This document shows positions 1-5,584 of a stretch of DNA of 5,584 nt, in pieces. The position numbers and the translations under genes are program-made. Origin of the DNA: Leptospira sp. (lineage in GTDB: Bacteria; Spirochaetota; Leptospiria; Leptospirales; Leptospiraceae); the NCBI GenBank assembly GCA_025457985.1, contig JALOTI010000150.1:1-5584 (forward strand), read 5' to 3'. Below the pieces are notes generated by a model. That model saw only the letters and a program-made list of their open reading frames with translations, ran no database searches and had not been told where the DNA came from. The stretch's first letter is position 1, and each line of letters starts with the position of its first letter.

Positions 1-1036
1 CCAATCGAAGGGCTACATTGGTTTCCAATTCCCGATCCAGTCGCTCTCTCAAATTTCTTGTAGTCACGAACTTTCCTTCTTTACCGGCAAAAGGAGAATT
101 GTTCACCATGAAGAACATAGACACTGTTGGCTCTTCTACTTGGATCGCAGGGAGTGGCAGAGGATTTCCTAAATCACAAACAGTATCGCCGATAAACACA
201 TCCGGAATACCAGCAAGGGCTGCGATATCACCAGATCCGACTTCATCTACTTCGTATCTTGTGAGTCCTTCATAACCATAGAGTTTTGTAATTTTATAAT
301 TTGCTGTTGAGCCGTTTGTTTTTGCGAGAGTAACATCTCCACCCTTTCGGATACTACCCGCATACATTTTTCCGATAGCAATCCTGCCTACATATTCATT
401 ATAGTCCAAAGCCGTAACTTGGAACTGGAGTGCTGAACTATTGTCCTGTTTTACCGCGGGAACATGCTTTAGAACCATATCTAACAAAGGTTCGATATTG
501 GAACCAGGGCTTTCCTTTAGTTCATTCACTGCCCATCCTTGTTTTGCGGATGCATAAATGATAGGAAAGTCGAGCTGTTCTTCGGTTGCACCGAGATCAC
601 TGAAAAGATCAAACACCTTATCCACAGCAAACGCCGGTCTTGCGCCTTCTCTATCTACCTTATTTACAACAACAATGGGTTTGTGTCCGAGTTGGAGGCT
701 CTTACCAAGAACAAAACGAGTTTGAGGCATTGGTCCATCAAACGCGTCGACAAGAAGCAAGGTGCAATCTGTCATGGACAAAACACGTTCTACTTCCCCA
801 CCAAAGTCAGCGTGACCTGGGGTATCAACGATATTGATTTTTGTGCCCTTGTATTTTACCGAAGTATTTTTTGCAAGGATGGTGATTCCTTTTTCTTGCT
901 CCAATTGGTTGGAGTCCATGATTCGTTCTCTGTCTTCCTTGGCAGTGACTGCGCCCGTATGGCGGAGGATACAATCGGTAAGAGTTGTTTTGCCGTGGTC
1001 GACGTGTGCTATAATTGCAATATTTCTGATTTCCAT
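1..1036 (-). CDS. typA: Translational GTPase TypA/BipA, N-terminal part (3' end outside window)
   Basis: The reverse strand from the ATG at 1036-1034 reads open for 345 codons to the window edge, so only the N-terminal part of a protein that is usually about 600 residues is present. The GTPase domain is complete: P-loop AHVDHGKTT (residues 10-18), switch I around EKGIT (48-52), DTPGH (71-75), NKVD (125-128) and SAK (163-165). The stretch FDLFSDLGA...EQLDFP followed by SAKQGWA separates BipA from EF-G, LepA and EF-Tu. An EF-Tu domain II-like beta barrel follows from about residue 200. The start of the EF-G-like domain III ([21 protein letters not shown]) is near the truncation. BipA is known to bind 70S ribosomes near the A site and to support 50S assembly under stress or cold. 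[10 protein letters not shown] carries Glu where NKxDRPGARP is common, probably a neutral change. Only a weak purine stretch precedes the start. The gene is divergent from rplU. Confidence 0.95.
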   Translation of the reverse strand, partial: MEIRNIAIIAHVDHGKTTLTDCILRHTGAVTAKEDRERIMDSNQLEQEKGITILAKNTSVKYKGTKINIVDTPGHADFGGEVERVLSMTDCTLLLVDAFDGPMPQTRFVLGKSLQLGHKPIVVVNKVDREGARPAFAVDKVFDLFSDLGATEEQLDFPIIYASAKQGWAVNELKESPGSNIEPLLDMVLKHVPAVKQDNSSALQFQVTALDYNEYVGRIAIGKMYAGSIRKGGDVTLAKTNGSTANYKITKLYGYEGLTRYEVDEVGSGDIAALAGIPDVFIGDTVCDLGNPLPLPAIQVEEPTVSMFFMVNNSPFAGKEGKFVTTRNLRERLDRELETNVALRL

Positions 1037-1152
1037 TACTTTTACCAGAAATTCAAAAGGCTTCAGGCTGTCGAATGGGATTTGGATTTGACAAGAAGGA
1101 TGCCTAGAGAAACCTGGTAAGAACCACCGATAGAAGAGATTAGGATAGAAAT
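1037..1152. promoter_or_regulatory. Divergent typA / rplU intergenic region
   Basis: This 116-bp gap separates the start codons of typA (minus) and rplU (plus), so it should hold promoters for both directions. A perfect -35-like TTGACA lies at 1088-1093 on the plus strand, but I find no convincing -10 hexamer 16-18 bp downstream, so I do not call a defined promoter. No leader resembling the L21 leader RNA of Bacillus is apparent, and the space is short for one. The location is sound; the promoter content is inferred from gene orientation. Confidence 0.4.
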
Positions 1153-1461
1153 ATGTTCGCCATTATAGAACTTGGAGCAAAACAATTTAAGGTTTCTCCT
1201 GAGCAAGTATTCGTAGCTGATAAAACTGGTAGTGCCGTTGGTAGTACCGTAGAGGCGAAAGTCCTTCTCCTTTCCGACAACAACAAAGTAAACATTGGTT
1301 CACCAGCACTTTCGGGAGCTAAAGTGACTTTGAAGGTTTTGGAAGATTGTAAGGGAGATAAAATCCACGGCTTTAAGTACAAAAAGAGAAAGAACTACAA
1401 AAAAGCTTGGGGTCATAGACAACAGCTTCAAAAACTTCAAGTCGTTTCCATCAACGGTTAA
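1153..1461 (+). CDS. rplU: 50S ribosomal protein L21 (bL21)
   Basis: The 102-residue product matches the usual L21 length of about 100. It opens with the family's [13 protein letters not shown] strand, followed by a beta-barrel-like middle section ([25 protein letters not shown]). It ends with the basic L21 signature [16 protein letters not shown] (about residues 75-90) and [11 protein letters not shown]21 binds 23S rRNA and is an early assembly protein of the large subunit. The ATG is preceded by AGGA at 1142-1145 at suitable spacing. It is the first gene of a plus-strand cluster, and its TAA is directly followed by the TTG of the protease gene in the same reading frame. The antisense frames across this gene are shadows. 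Confidence 0.97.
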   Translation: MFAIIELGAKQFKVSPEQVFVADKTGSAVGSTVEAKVLLLSDNNKVNIGSPALSGAKVTLKVLEDCKGDKIHGFKYKKRKNYKKAWGHRQQLQKLQVVSING

Positions 1462-1464
1462 TTG
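1459..1464 (+). promoter_or_regulatory. Stop-start junction TAATTG between rplU and prp
   Basis: The rplU stop TAA (1459-1461) abuts the TTG that starts the protease gene (1462-1464), with no intervening base and no recognisable Shine-Dalgarno sequence in the last 20 bases of rplU. Family comparison supports TTG as codon 1: the next residues IHCIFIK line up with the first beta strand of Prp (typically Met-Ile-x-Val-x-Ile), and no ATG, GTG or TTG follows in frame before the conserved GH motif. Translation therefore probably relies on ribosomes that have just terminated on rplU. Confidence 0.65.
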
Positions 1465-1791
1465 ATCCATTGTATTTTTATTAAACATATAGGAGGGAAT
1501 TTCGCAGGAATCCAAATCGAAGGCCATTCACCCAGTTCTTTAGGCTCAAAGGGTGAAAATCTACTGTGCGCAGGAGTTTCAACACTCGTTCAAAGTGTTC
1601 ATACTTTCCTAGCTACAAAGAAGGTTCTTCAAATGGAGGTAAAACAAGATGGTGTGTTACGGTTTCTTATCCGAACTGGTGAAGAAGATCGGTTCCAAGA
1701 ACTGCTTCAGATGGTTGAACTTGGAATGACCAACTTAAAAACACAATATCCAACTGCAATTTCTCTCAAGACAGAAATCATAAAGGGGTAA
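1462..1791 (+). CDS. prp: Ribosomal-processing cysteine protease Prp family (YsxB-like)
   Basis: The 109-residue protein belongs to the YsxB/Prp family that lies between rplU and rpmA in many bacteria. The N-terminal strand IHCIFIK and a GG turn lead to IEGHS with the putative catalytic His22. LLCAGVSTLVQSV follows with the putative nucleophile Cys36. The C-terminal half (EDRFQELLQMVELGMTNLKTQYP) resembles the family's final helix. In Staphylococcus aureus the equivalent His and Cys let Prp remove an N-terminal extension from L27. Here the adjacent L27 has no such extension, so the substrate is unknown. From memory, Firmicute members have Asp three residues before the Cys; this one has Asn33. 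The start is a TTG touching the rplU stop; upstream extension is blocked by that stop. AGGAGG at 1491-1496 only encodes Gly-Gly and has no start codon behind it. Family assignment is firm; protease activity is inferred. Confidence 0.85.
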   Translation: MIHCIFIKHIGGNFAGIQIEGHSPSSLGSKGENLLCAGVSTLVQSVHTFLATKKVLQMEVKQDGVLRFLIRTGEEDRFQELLQMVELGMTNLKTQYPTAISLKTEIIKG

Positions 1792-1797
1792 AAGGGT

Positions 1798-2055
1798 ATG
1801 GCTACAAAAAAAGGTGGGGGATCCACAAAGAACGGTCGTGATTCAGTATCGAAGCGTTTGGGTGTTAAAGTTTATGGTGGGCAACTTGCAACTGCAGGCA
1901 ATATCATCGTAAGACAAAGAGGAACCCAATTCAAACCAGGTAAGAACGTAGGAATCGGACGCGATCATACGATCTTCGCTCTTGTAGATGGAATTGTTAC
2001 TTTTGAGCACGTCACAAAAGAAAGACAACAGATATCCGTTTACCCAAAAGCTTAA
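1798..2055 (+). CDS. rpmA: 50S ribosomal protein L27 (bL27), form without N-terminal extension
   Basis: The 85-residue product has the full L27 pattern: [16 protein letters not shown] at the start, then [27 protein letters not shown] and [17 protein letters not shown]27 sits in the large subunit, and in E. coli its flexible N-terminal tail reaches toward the peptidyl transferase centre. After Met removal this protein would begin ATKKGGGS, equivalent to the mature tail. The cleavable leader of Firmicute L27 (ending in a Phe-Phe-Ala-type site) is absent. It cannot be restored by an upstream start, because the prp stop TAA at 1789-1791 lies in this frame with only AAG GGT before the ATG. AAAGGGG at 1782-1788 is the likely ribosome binding site and overlaps the end of prp. 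Two hairpins follow the gene, the second a terminator. Confidence 0.97.
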   Translation: MATKKGGGSTKNGRDSVSKRLGVKVYGGQLATAGNIIVRQRGTQFKPGKNVGIGRDHTIFALVDGIVTFEHVTKERQQISVYPKA

Positions 2056-2077
2056 CTTCTACCTAAATTGGTAGAAG
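2056..2077 (+). promoter_or_regulatory. Perfect hairpin directly after the rpmA stop codon
   Basis: CTTCTACC (2056-2063) and GGTAGAAG (2070-2077) form a perfect 8-bp stem with a 6-nt loop, starting at the first base after the rpmA TAA. No T tract follows, so it is not a terminator by itself. It could protect the 3' end of the ribosomal protein transcript, or act with the terminator 6 nt further on. The base pairing is seen directly; the function is inferred. Confidence 0.6.
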
Positions 2078-2083
2078 GCAAGG

Positions 2084-2121
2084 ACCCGTTTTAGGCGAAG
2101 ACCGAGAACGGGTTTTTTTTT
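2084..2121 (+). terminator. Intrinsic terminator between rpmA and obgE
   Basis: ACCCGTT (2084-2090) pairs perfectly with AACGGGT (2107-2113). The stem can continue inward through a T-G wobble, T-A, one mismatch and two G-C pairs to a CGAAGA loop. An uninterrupted run of nine T (2113-2121) follows. This is a classic Rho-independent terminator on the plus strand. The T run ends only 11 nt before the obgE ATG, so the element also occupies most of the obgE leader. It probably sets lower expression for obgE-proB-proA-nadD than for rplU-prp-rpmA, unless obgE has its own promoter inside rpmA; I saw no clear one. Confidence 0.85.
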
Positions 2122-2132
2122 GAGAAAAGAAA

Positions 2133-3158
2133 ATGCCAAGTTTTATAGATGAAGTACCAATCAATGCAAAAGCGGGTCACGGCGGGGCTGGTTCTGTACA
2201 CTTCCATAAAGAAAAATTTGTGGAATTCGGCGGTCCCGACGGTGGAGACGGTGGAAAAGGCGGTGACGTCATTTTTGTAGCTGAGGGACGCATGATGACT
2301 CTGGAGAACTATCTCCCCGACAGAACCTATAGCGCGGCGGACGGAGATCCAGGACTTGGCCAAAATCGGAATGGAAAGAATGGTGAGGATTTGGTATTAA
2401 AGGTTCCTGTGGGTACGCAGATCTTTGATGCTGTCACTCGTGAATTGATTCATGATTTTACAGAAGATGGAGAGAGTTTTGTTTTAGCAAAAGGTGGTCG
2501 CGGTGGAAAGGGAAATACGTTTTTTAAGACTAGCGTCCACCAAACACCGCGTTACGCACAACCTGGTGAAGAGGGAGAATCTTTTTCATTAATTTTACAG
2601 CTCAAACTTCTTGCGGACATCGGAATTGTTGGTCTCCCAAATGCTGGTAAATCTACCCTACTCGCCAAAATCACACACGCACATCCCAAAATTGCCGGAT
2701 ATGCCTTCACTACCCTTTCGCCTAATCTTGGTGTGGTGCATCGTTTTGATGATTTGTTTCGTTATACCGTAGCAGATATCCCTGGGATCATCGAAGGTGC
2801 ATCAAAAGGAGTTGGCTTAGGCCTCAGTTTTTTAAAACATATTGAACGTGTCCAAGGGATTCTCTTTTTGTTTGATGGAGGGAATCTTCTTCTGGAAGAA
2901 GAATTGGAGATGTTACGCAGTGAGCTAAAAGATTACAACCCCAAACTCTTAGAAAAAAAATTCCTCTTAGTTATCAATAAAGTAGATATTTGGGACAACG
3001 ATCCTGAATTTACAAAAGAAATTCAAAATAAGTATTCGCACCTAGGCGAAATAATTTTTATCTCCTGTGATACTGAAACCAATTTAGATTACCTTATGGA
3101 AAGAATAGATAAAGTTTTCTTTTGGGATAAGGCGAGACATACGTATGAAAACACGTAA
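2133..3158 (+). CDS. obgE: GTPase Obg/CgtA, 50S subunit assembly factor
   Basis: The 341-residue protein has the two core Obg domains. The glycine-rich Obg fold spans residues 1 to about 158 ([47 protein letters not shown]). The G domain follows with G1 GLPNAGKS (167-174), G2 FTT (192-194), G3 DIPG (215-218) and G4 NKVD (282-285). [19 protein letters not shown] (221-239) is the usual Obg switch II region. The G5 position reads SCDT (311-314) where SA is usual. There is no C-terminal OCT domain as in Bacillus Obg, and the protein ends soon after the G domain. Obg binds the pre-50S particle and is linked to (p)ppGpp and growth control in other bacteria. The ATG lies 11 nt behind the terminator T run with only a weak GAG at 2122-2124, so initiation may be modest. 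The 3' end overlaps proB by 14 nt. Confidence 0.96.
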   Translation: MPSFIDEVPINAKAGHGGAGSVHFHKEKFVEFGGPDGGDGGKGGDVIFVAEGRMMTLENYLPDRTYSAADGDPGLGQNRNGKNGEDLVLKVPVGTQIFDAVTRELIHDFTEDGESFVLAKGGRGGKGNTFFKTSVHQTPRYAQPGEEGESFSLILQLKLLADIGIVGLPNAGKSTLLAKITHAHPKIAGYAFTTLSPNLGVVHRFDDLFRYTVADIPGIIEGASKGVGLGLSFLKHIERVQGILFLFDGGNLLLEEELEMLRSELKDYNPKLLEKKFLLVINKVDIWDNDPEFTKEIQNKYSHLGEIIFISCDTETNLDYLMERIDKVFFWDKARHTYENT

Positions 3159-4002
3159 AGAATTTTTAGAAGAGATCAAGGCTTCAAAACTTATAGTAAT
3201 AAAAATCGGTTCTGCTCGAGTAAGTGGAGAAGAACCTAAAACAAATGATTTTTTATACAATTTAGTTGGGGATATCCGTTGGTTAAGAGACCAAGGGAAA
3301 GAAGTTATTCTTGTCTCGAGTGGTGCCATAGCTCAAGGAAAAAAACTATTAGAGTCCAGGTCTATTTCAACGAAGGACCATTCAAAACGAACTCTGTCCG
3401 AAAAACAAGCGCTAGCTGCCATGGGACAAAACAAACTCCTAAACTTGTATGAAAGTTTTTTCAGCCGTGTGAACATAGATATTGCTCAAATCCTCTTTGG
3501 TAGGATTGATCTTAACCAGGAAGAAAGTTTAGAAAACCTCAAAAATACCTTCCGCCAACTTTTGGATTGGGGAATTTTACCCATCGTAAATGAAAATGAT
3601 TCTGTATCTACTGAAGAAATCAATTTGGGAGATAACGATATTCTCAGTGCTATTGTTTCTTCTATCGTTGGGGCAGACGTACTCTTAATACTAACGGGAG
3701 TTGATGGCTTTTTAGATGAAGGAAATAAGATCGATTTTTTTTCATCCGTGGAAAGAATAACGGAAGAAAAGGCAACAGGTCCATCTGGTCCCGGAACAGG
3801 CGGAATGTTTACCAAGATAAAATCCGCAAAACTTCTTTTAGAATTTGGTATCAAAACAGGAATCGTAAATGGTGAGGTCAAACATATCATTCGTAAATTC
3901 TTTGAAAATGATACAATTGGAACTTTAGTAGCAAACGATACTAAGAAGGTGAATCCATCTACAAAACAAATCCAAACTCATTTTTTCGAATCCAAGGAAT
4001 AG
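3145..4002 (+). CDS. proB: Glutamate 5-kinase (gamma-glutamyl kinase) without PUA domain
   Basis: The 285-residue cytosolic enzyme phosphorylates L-glutamate to gamma-glutamyl phosphate, the first step of proline synthesis. It has the amino-acid-kinase fold: KIGSARVSG (20-28) at the ATP site, VSSGAIAQG (57-65), KQALAAMGQ (87-95), [12 protein letters not shown] (144-155), LGDND (161-165), and [11 protein letters not shown] (215-225), the family's GTGGMxTK motif. It ends shortly after IGTLV (258-262), where E. coli ProB (about 367 residues) continues into a PUA domain, so that domain is absent. In E. coli the PUA domain influences proline feedback inhibition, so control may differ here. The first motif usually reads G-S/T-S-x-L; ARV is a deviation. 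The ATG lies inside the 3' end of obgE (14-nt overlap), with AAGGCGAG at 3129-3136 as ribosome binding site. Confidence 0.95.
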   Translation: MKTRKEFLEEIKASKLIVIKIGSARVSGEEPKTNDFLYNLVGDIRWLRDQGKEVILVSSGAIAQGKKLLESRSISTKDHSKRTLSEKQALAAMGQNKLLNLYESFFSRVNIDIAQILFGRIDLNQEESLENLKNTFRQLLDWGILPIVNENDSVSTEEINLGDNDILSAIVSSIVGADVLLILTGVDGFLDEGNKIDFFSSVERITEEKATGPSGPGTGGMFTKIKSAKLLLEFGIKTGIVNGEVKHIIRKFFENDTIGTLVANDTKKVNPSTKQIQTHFFESKE

Positions 4003-4008
4003 TACAAT

Positions 4009-5268
4009 ATGAACCATGAAGAGTATGCTAAGTCCATTTCGCAATCAGTAAAGTCAGCCAGTTTGGCTCTCAAATCCATTTCCACAAAAGATAAAAATAA
4101 AGTGCTGGAGCGAGTAGAAGAGCTCCTTCTTTCTGGGGAAAAAGAGATACTACTTGCGAATGAAAAAGATCTAAATGAAGGGAAAAAAAAGAACCTGTCC
4201 CCTTCTCTAATGGATCGACTTTTACTCGATGCAAAACGAATTCGCTCTTTAGCTAATAGTGTCGCTGAAATTCGTAAACTTCCAGATCCAGTCGGAGAAG
4301 TTGTTCGTGGAATGATTCTTCCTAATGGAATGGAACTTCTCACCAAACGAGTGCCTATCGGTGTTGTGATGACCATTTTTGAATCTAGACCCAATGTCTG
4401 TGTAGATATAGCGGCATTATCTTTTAAATCAGGAAATGGTTGTATTTTGCGAGGCGGAAGTGAAGCATTTCATTCCAATTCTTGTCTGACAAAAATCTTT
4501 CACCAAGCAATTACCGACTCAAACCTCGCAGGTATCACTTCAGATGTGGTTGGTTTTGTCGAACGTACAGAGAGAGAAGCGATGTTACCTTTTTTCCAAC
4601 TCGACCAATGGATTGATATCGTGGTTCCTAGAGGTGGTGAGGCTCTCATTCGTTTTGTTTCAGAAAATAGCAAAATCCCTGTTATCAAACATGATAAAGG
4701 CGTAACCAATCTTTTTGTAGGTAAGTCCGCCAATCCTAAAATCGTTTTACCAATTCTAAAAAATAGTAAACTATCCCGACCAGGGGTTTGTAATGCTCTA
4801 GAAAACCTCTTAATTGACGAAAACTATCCGCTCTTGAAAGAGTTGTTAGCGGATCTCAAGAATGCCGGAGTTGAACTTTTAGGAGATAAAAAGTCATTAG
4901 AATTGATTCCAGGTATAAAACCTGCCTCTAACGAAGACTATGCGACAGAATTTTTGGATAATCGATTGAGTGTCAAAATCGTTACTGGATTTTTGGAAGC
5001 CAAAGAATTTATCCAGACCTATAGCTCTGGGCACACTGAATGTATACTTTCAGAAGATATAACGGAAATTCAGAGATTCCAAAGAGAAATCGATAGTGCT
5101 GCGATTTTTGTAAACTGTTCCACTAGATTCCACGATGGAGGGGAGTATGGACTTGGAGCAGAAGTTGGTATCTCAACAGGTAAACTCCATGTTCGTGGAC
5201 CAATGGGATTAATTCACCTAACAACAACATCAACTTACGTTACTGGAAACGGACAAATCCGGGAGTAA
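4009..5268 (+). CDS. proA: Gamma-glutamyl phosphate reductase (glutamate-5-semialdehyde dehydrogenase)
   Basis: The 419-residue enzyme reduces gamma-glutamyl phosphate with NADPH to glutamate 5-semialdehyde, the second step of proline synthesis. The length is typical for ProA. Diagnostic segments are [16 protein letters not shown] (115-130), [13 protein letters not shown] (141-153), VPRGGEALI (206-214), IPVIKH (223-228), the catalytic cysteine Cys261 in [22 protein letters not shown] (339-350) and the C-terminal [13 protein letters not shown] (362-374), [15 protein letters not shown] and RGPMGL. The segment after KH reads DKGVTNLFV where many homologues have a GxCHxYVD-like sequence, a local divergence away from the nucleophile. 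The gene starts 6 nt after proB, with AAGGA at 3994-3998 as ribosome binding site, consistent with ProB and ProA being made together for transfer of the labile acyl phosphate. It is one base from nadD. Confidence 0.97.
   Translation: MNHEEYAKSISQSVKSASLALKSISTKDKNKVLERVEELLLSGEKEILLANEKDLNEGKKKNLSPSLMDRLLLDAKRIRSLANSVAEIRKLPDPVGEVVRGMILPNGMELLTKRVPIGVVMTIFESRPNVCVDIAALSFKSGNGCILRGGSEAFHSNSCLTKIFHQAITDSNLAGITSDVVGFVERTEREAMLPFFQLDQWIDIVVPRGGEALIRFVSENSKIPVIKHDKGVTNLFVGKSANPKIVLPILKNSKLSRPGVCNALENLLIDENYPLLKELLADLKNAGVELLGDKKSLELIPGIKPASNEDYATEFLDNRLSVKIVTGFLEAKEFIQTYSSGHTECILSEDITEIQRFQREIDSAAIFVNCSTRFHDGGEYGLGAEVGISTGKLHVRGPMGLIHLTTTSTYVTGNGQIRE
5261..5265 (+). promoter_or_regulatory. nadD ribosome binding site inside the proA end
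   Basis: GGGAG at 5261-5265 lies in the last codons of proA and 4 nt before the nadD ATG at 5270. This is a purine-rich Shine-Dalgarno match at short spacing. Together with the single base between the proA TAA and the ATG, it supports this nadD start and translational coupling. Confidence 0.6.
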
Positions 5269-5269
5269 A

Positions 5270-5584
5270 ATGATACTTTTTTTTGGAGGGAGTTTCAATC
5301 CGCCGCATAGAGGTCATAAAAATATAGTTCGTCACCTACTTACAATTTTTCCAAGGGACAGAATATTTATCACACCCAACTTCCGTTCTCCTTTAAAAAA
5401 TGAGAAAGATTTTTTGCCAGAGCAAGTTTTGAAACTCTGTAAGTTGGAATTTGAGGAAGAAATACAAAATGGAGCTTTTATTTGGGAATTTGAGCTATAT
5501 AAGAAAGAACCAAGTTTTACCTTTGAAAGTTTGCAATACCTAAAAGACCAAGATCCGAATGGCTCAATAGGATTGGTAATCGGA
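5270..5584 (+). CDS. nadD: Nicotinate-nucleotide adenylyltransferase, N-terminal part (3' end outside window)
   Basis: An ATG at 5270 opens a frame that runs without a stop to the window edge, giving 105 residues of a protein usually about 190-210 long. It begins MILFFGGSFNPPHRGHKNIV. Gly6-Gly7 and the HxGH pair (His13, His16) form the nucleotidyltransferase ATP-binding motif, in the FNPPHxGH variant common in NadD. Further NadD-like features are FITPNFRSPLKN (about 34-45, the IPxxxxPLK-type segment) and PSFTFESLQYLK (about 81-92, resembling the YTxDTLxxL motif). The fragment ends at IGLVIG, the strand that normally leads into the G-x-D motif. NadD transfers AMP from ATP to nicotinate mononucleotide in NAD synthesis. 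It is probably co-translated with proA. CoaD is less likely because of the FNPPHRGH and SFTFESLQYL motifs. Confidence 0.9.
   Translation, partial: MILFFGGSFNPPHRGHKNIVRHLLTIFPRDRIFITPNFRSPLKNEKDFLPEQVLKLCKLEFEEEIQNGAFIWEFELYKKEPSFTFESLQYLKDQDPNGSIGLVIG

Noticed and set aside
1088..1116. rplU promoter with TTGACA at 1088-1093
   Set aside because: The hexamers at 16-18 bp spacing (around 1110-1117) do not resemble TATAAT, so a defined promoter cannot be supported.
539..1120. A 193-codon plus-strand open frame antisense to typA, with other plus-strand frames at 18-275, 640-837 and 834-1091
   Set aside because: The minus strand here encodes an unmistakable BipA with all GTPase motifs. The plus-strand translations match no recognisable family and are shadows of its codon use.
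1042..1120. Inverted repeat TTACCAG (1042-1048) / CTGGTAA (1114-1120) at both ends of the divergent region
   Set aside because: A 7-bp match 65 bp apart in a region of this size is likely to occur by chance, and neither half resembles a known operator.
1491..1496. Perfect Shine-Dalgarno-like AGGAGG inside prp
   Set aside because: No ATG, GTG or TTG follows at usable distance in any frame. The bases encode Gly11-Gly12 in the conserved turn before the His motif.
3486..3890. Minus-strand open frames inside proB (3486-3890), proA (3978-4394, 4500-4733) and other plus-strand genes
   Set aside because: They lie wholly or almost wholly opposite well-conserved coding regions, have no recognisable motifs and low-complexity Ser/Arg-rich translations, and are shadow frames.
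5270..5304. NadD N-terminus LFFGG as a possible alternative Prp cleavage site, echoing the Phe-Phe site of Firmicute L27
   Set aside because: The segment is the first core beta strand and ATP-binding loop of NadD; cleavage there would destroy the enzyme, and a Phe pair alone is not evidence.

Overview
The window is a stretch of chromosomal housekeeping genes. It very probably comes from a spirochaete of the genus Leptospira. I infer this from protein style, modest GC content, many A/T homopolymers and the gene order rplU-prp-rpmA-obgE-proB-proA-nadD; I could not run a search, so the genus is an inference. I see no mobile element, CRISPR array, tRNA, rRNA or sign of horizontal transfer.

Layout. 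Positions 1-1036 on the minus strand hold the N-terminal 345 codons of typA/bipA, a translational GTPase whose 3' end lies outside the window. Because this gene has no stop inside the window it is easily missed, and the plus-strand frames across it are only its shadows. A 116-bp divergent intergenic region (1037-1152) separates it from a plus-strand block running to the window end. That block is rplU (L21, 1153-1461), a Prp/YsxB-type cysteine protease (1462-1791, TTG start), rpmA (L27, 1798-2055), two hairpins of which the second is an intrinsic terminator (2056-2121), obgE (2133-3158), proB (3145-4002), proA (4009-5268) and the first 105 codons of nadD (5270 to the window end).

How the genes fit together. 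The left half is a large-subunit biogenesis and translation module: L21, L27, the 50S-assembly GTPase Obg and, divergently, the ribosome-associated GTPase BipA. The right half is metabolic. ProB and ProA carry out the first two steps of proline synthesis from glutamate, and NadD adenylylates nicotinate mononucleotide for NAD synthesis. From obgE to nadD the genes overlap or lie 1-6 nt apart, so they are probably co-transcribed and translationally coupled. The terminator between rpmA and obgE probably lowers expression of the downstream genes relative to the ribosomal protein genes.

The most unusual points concern the rplU-prp-rpmA segment. The protease keeps its His and Cys residues, yet the adjacent L27 lacks the N-terminal extension that Prp removes in Firmicutes, and an in-frame stop two codons upstream excludes a longer L27. 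The three genes also share one reading frame, separated only by TAA stops. I found no clear evidence of a wholly new system; the other findings are modest.
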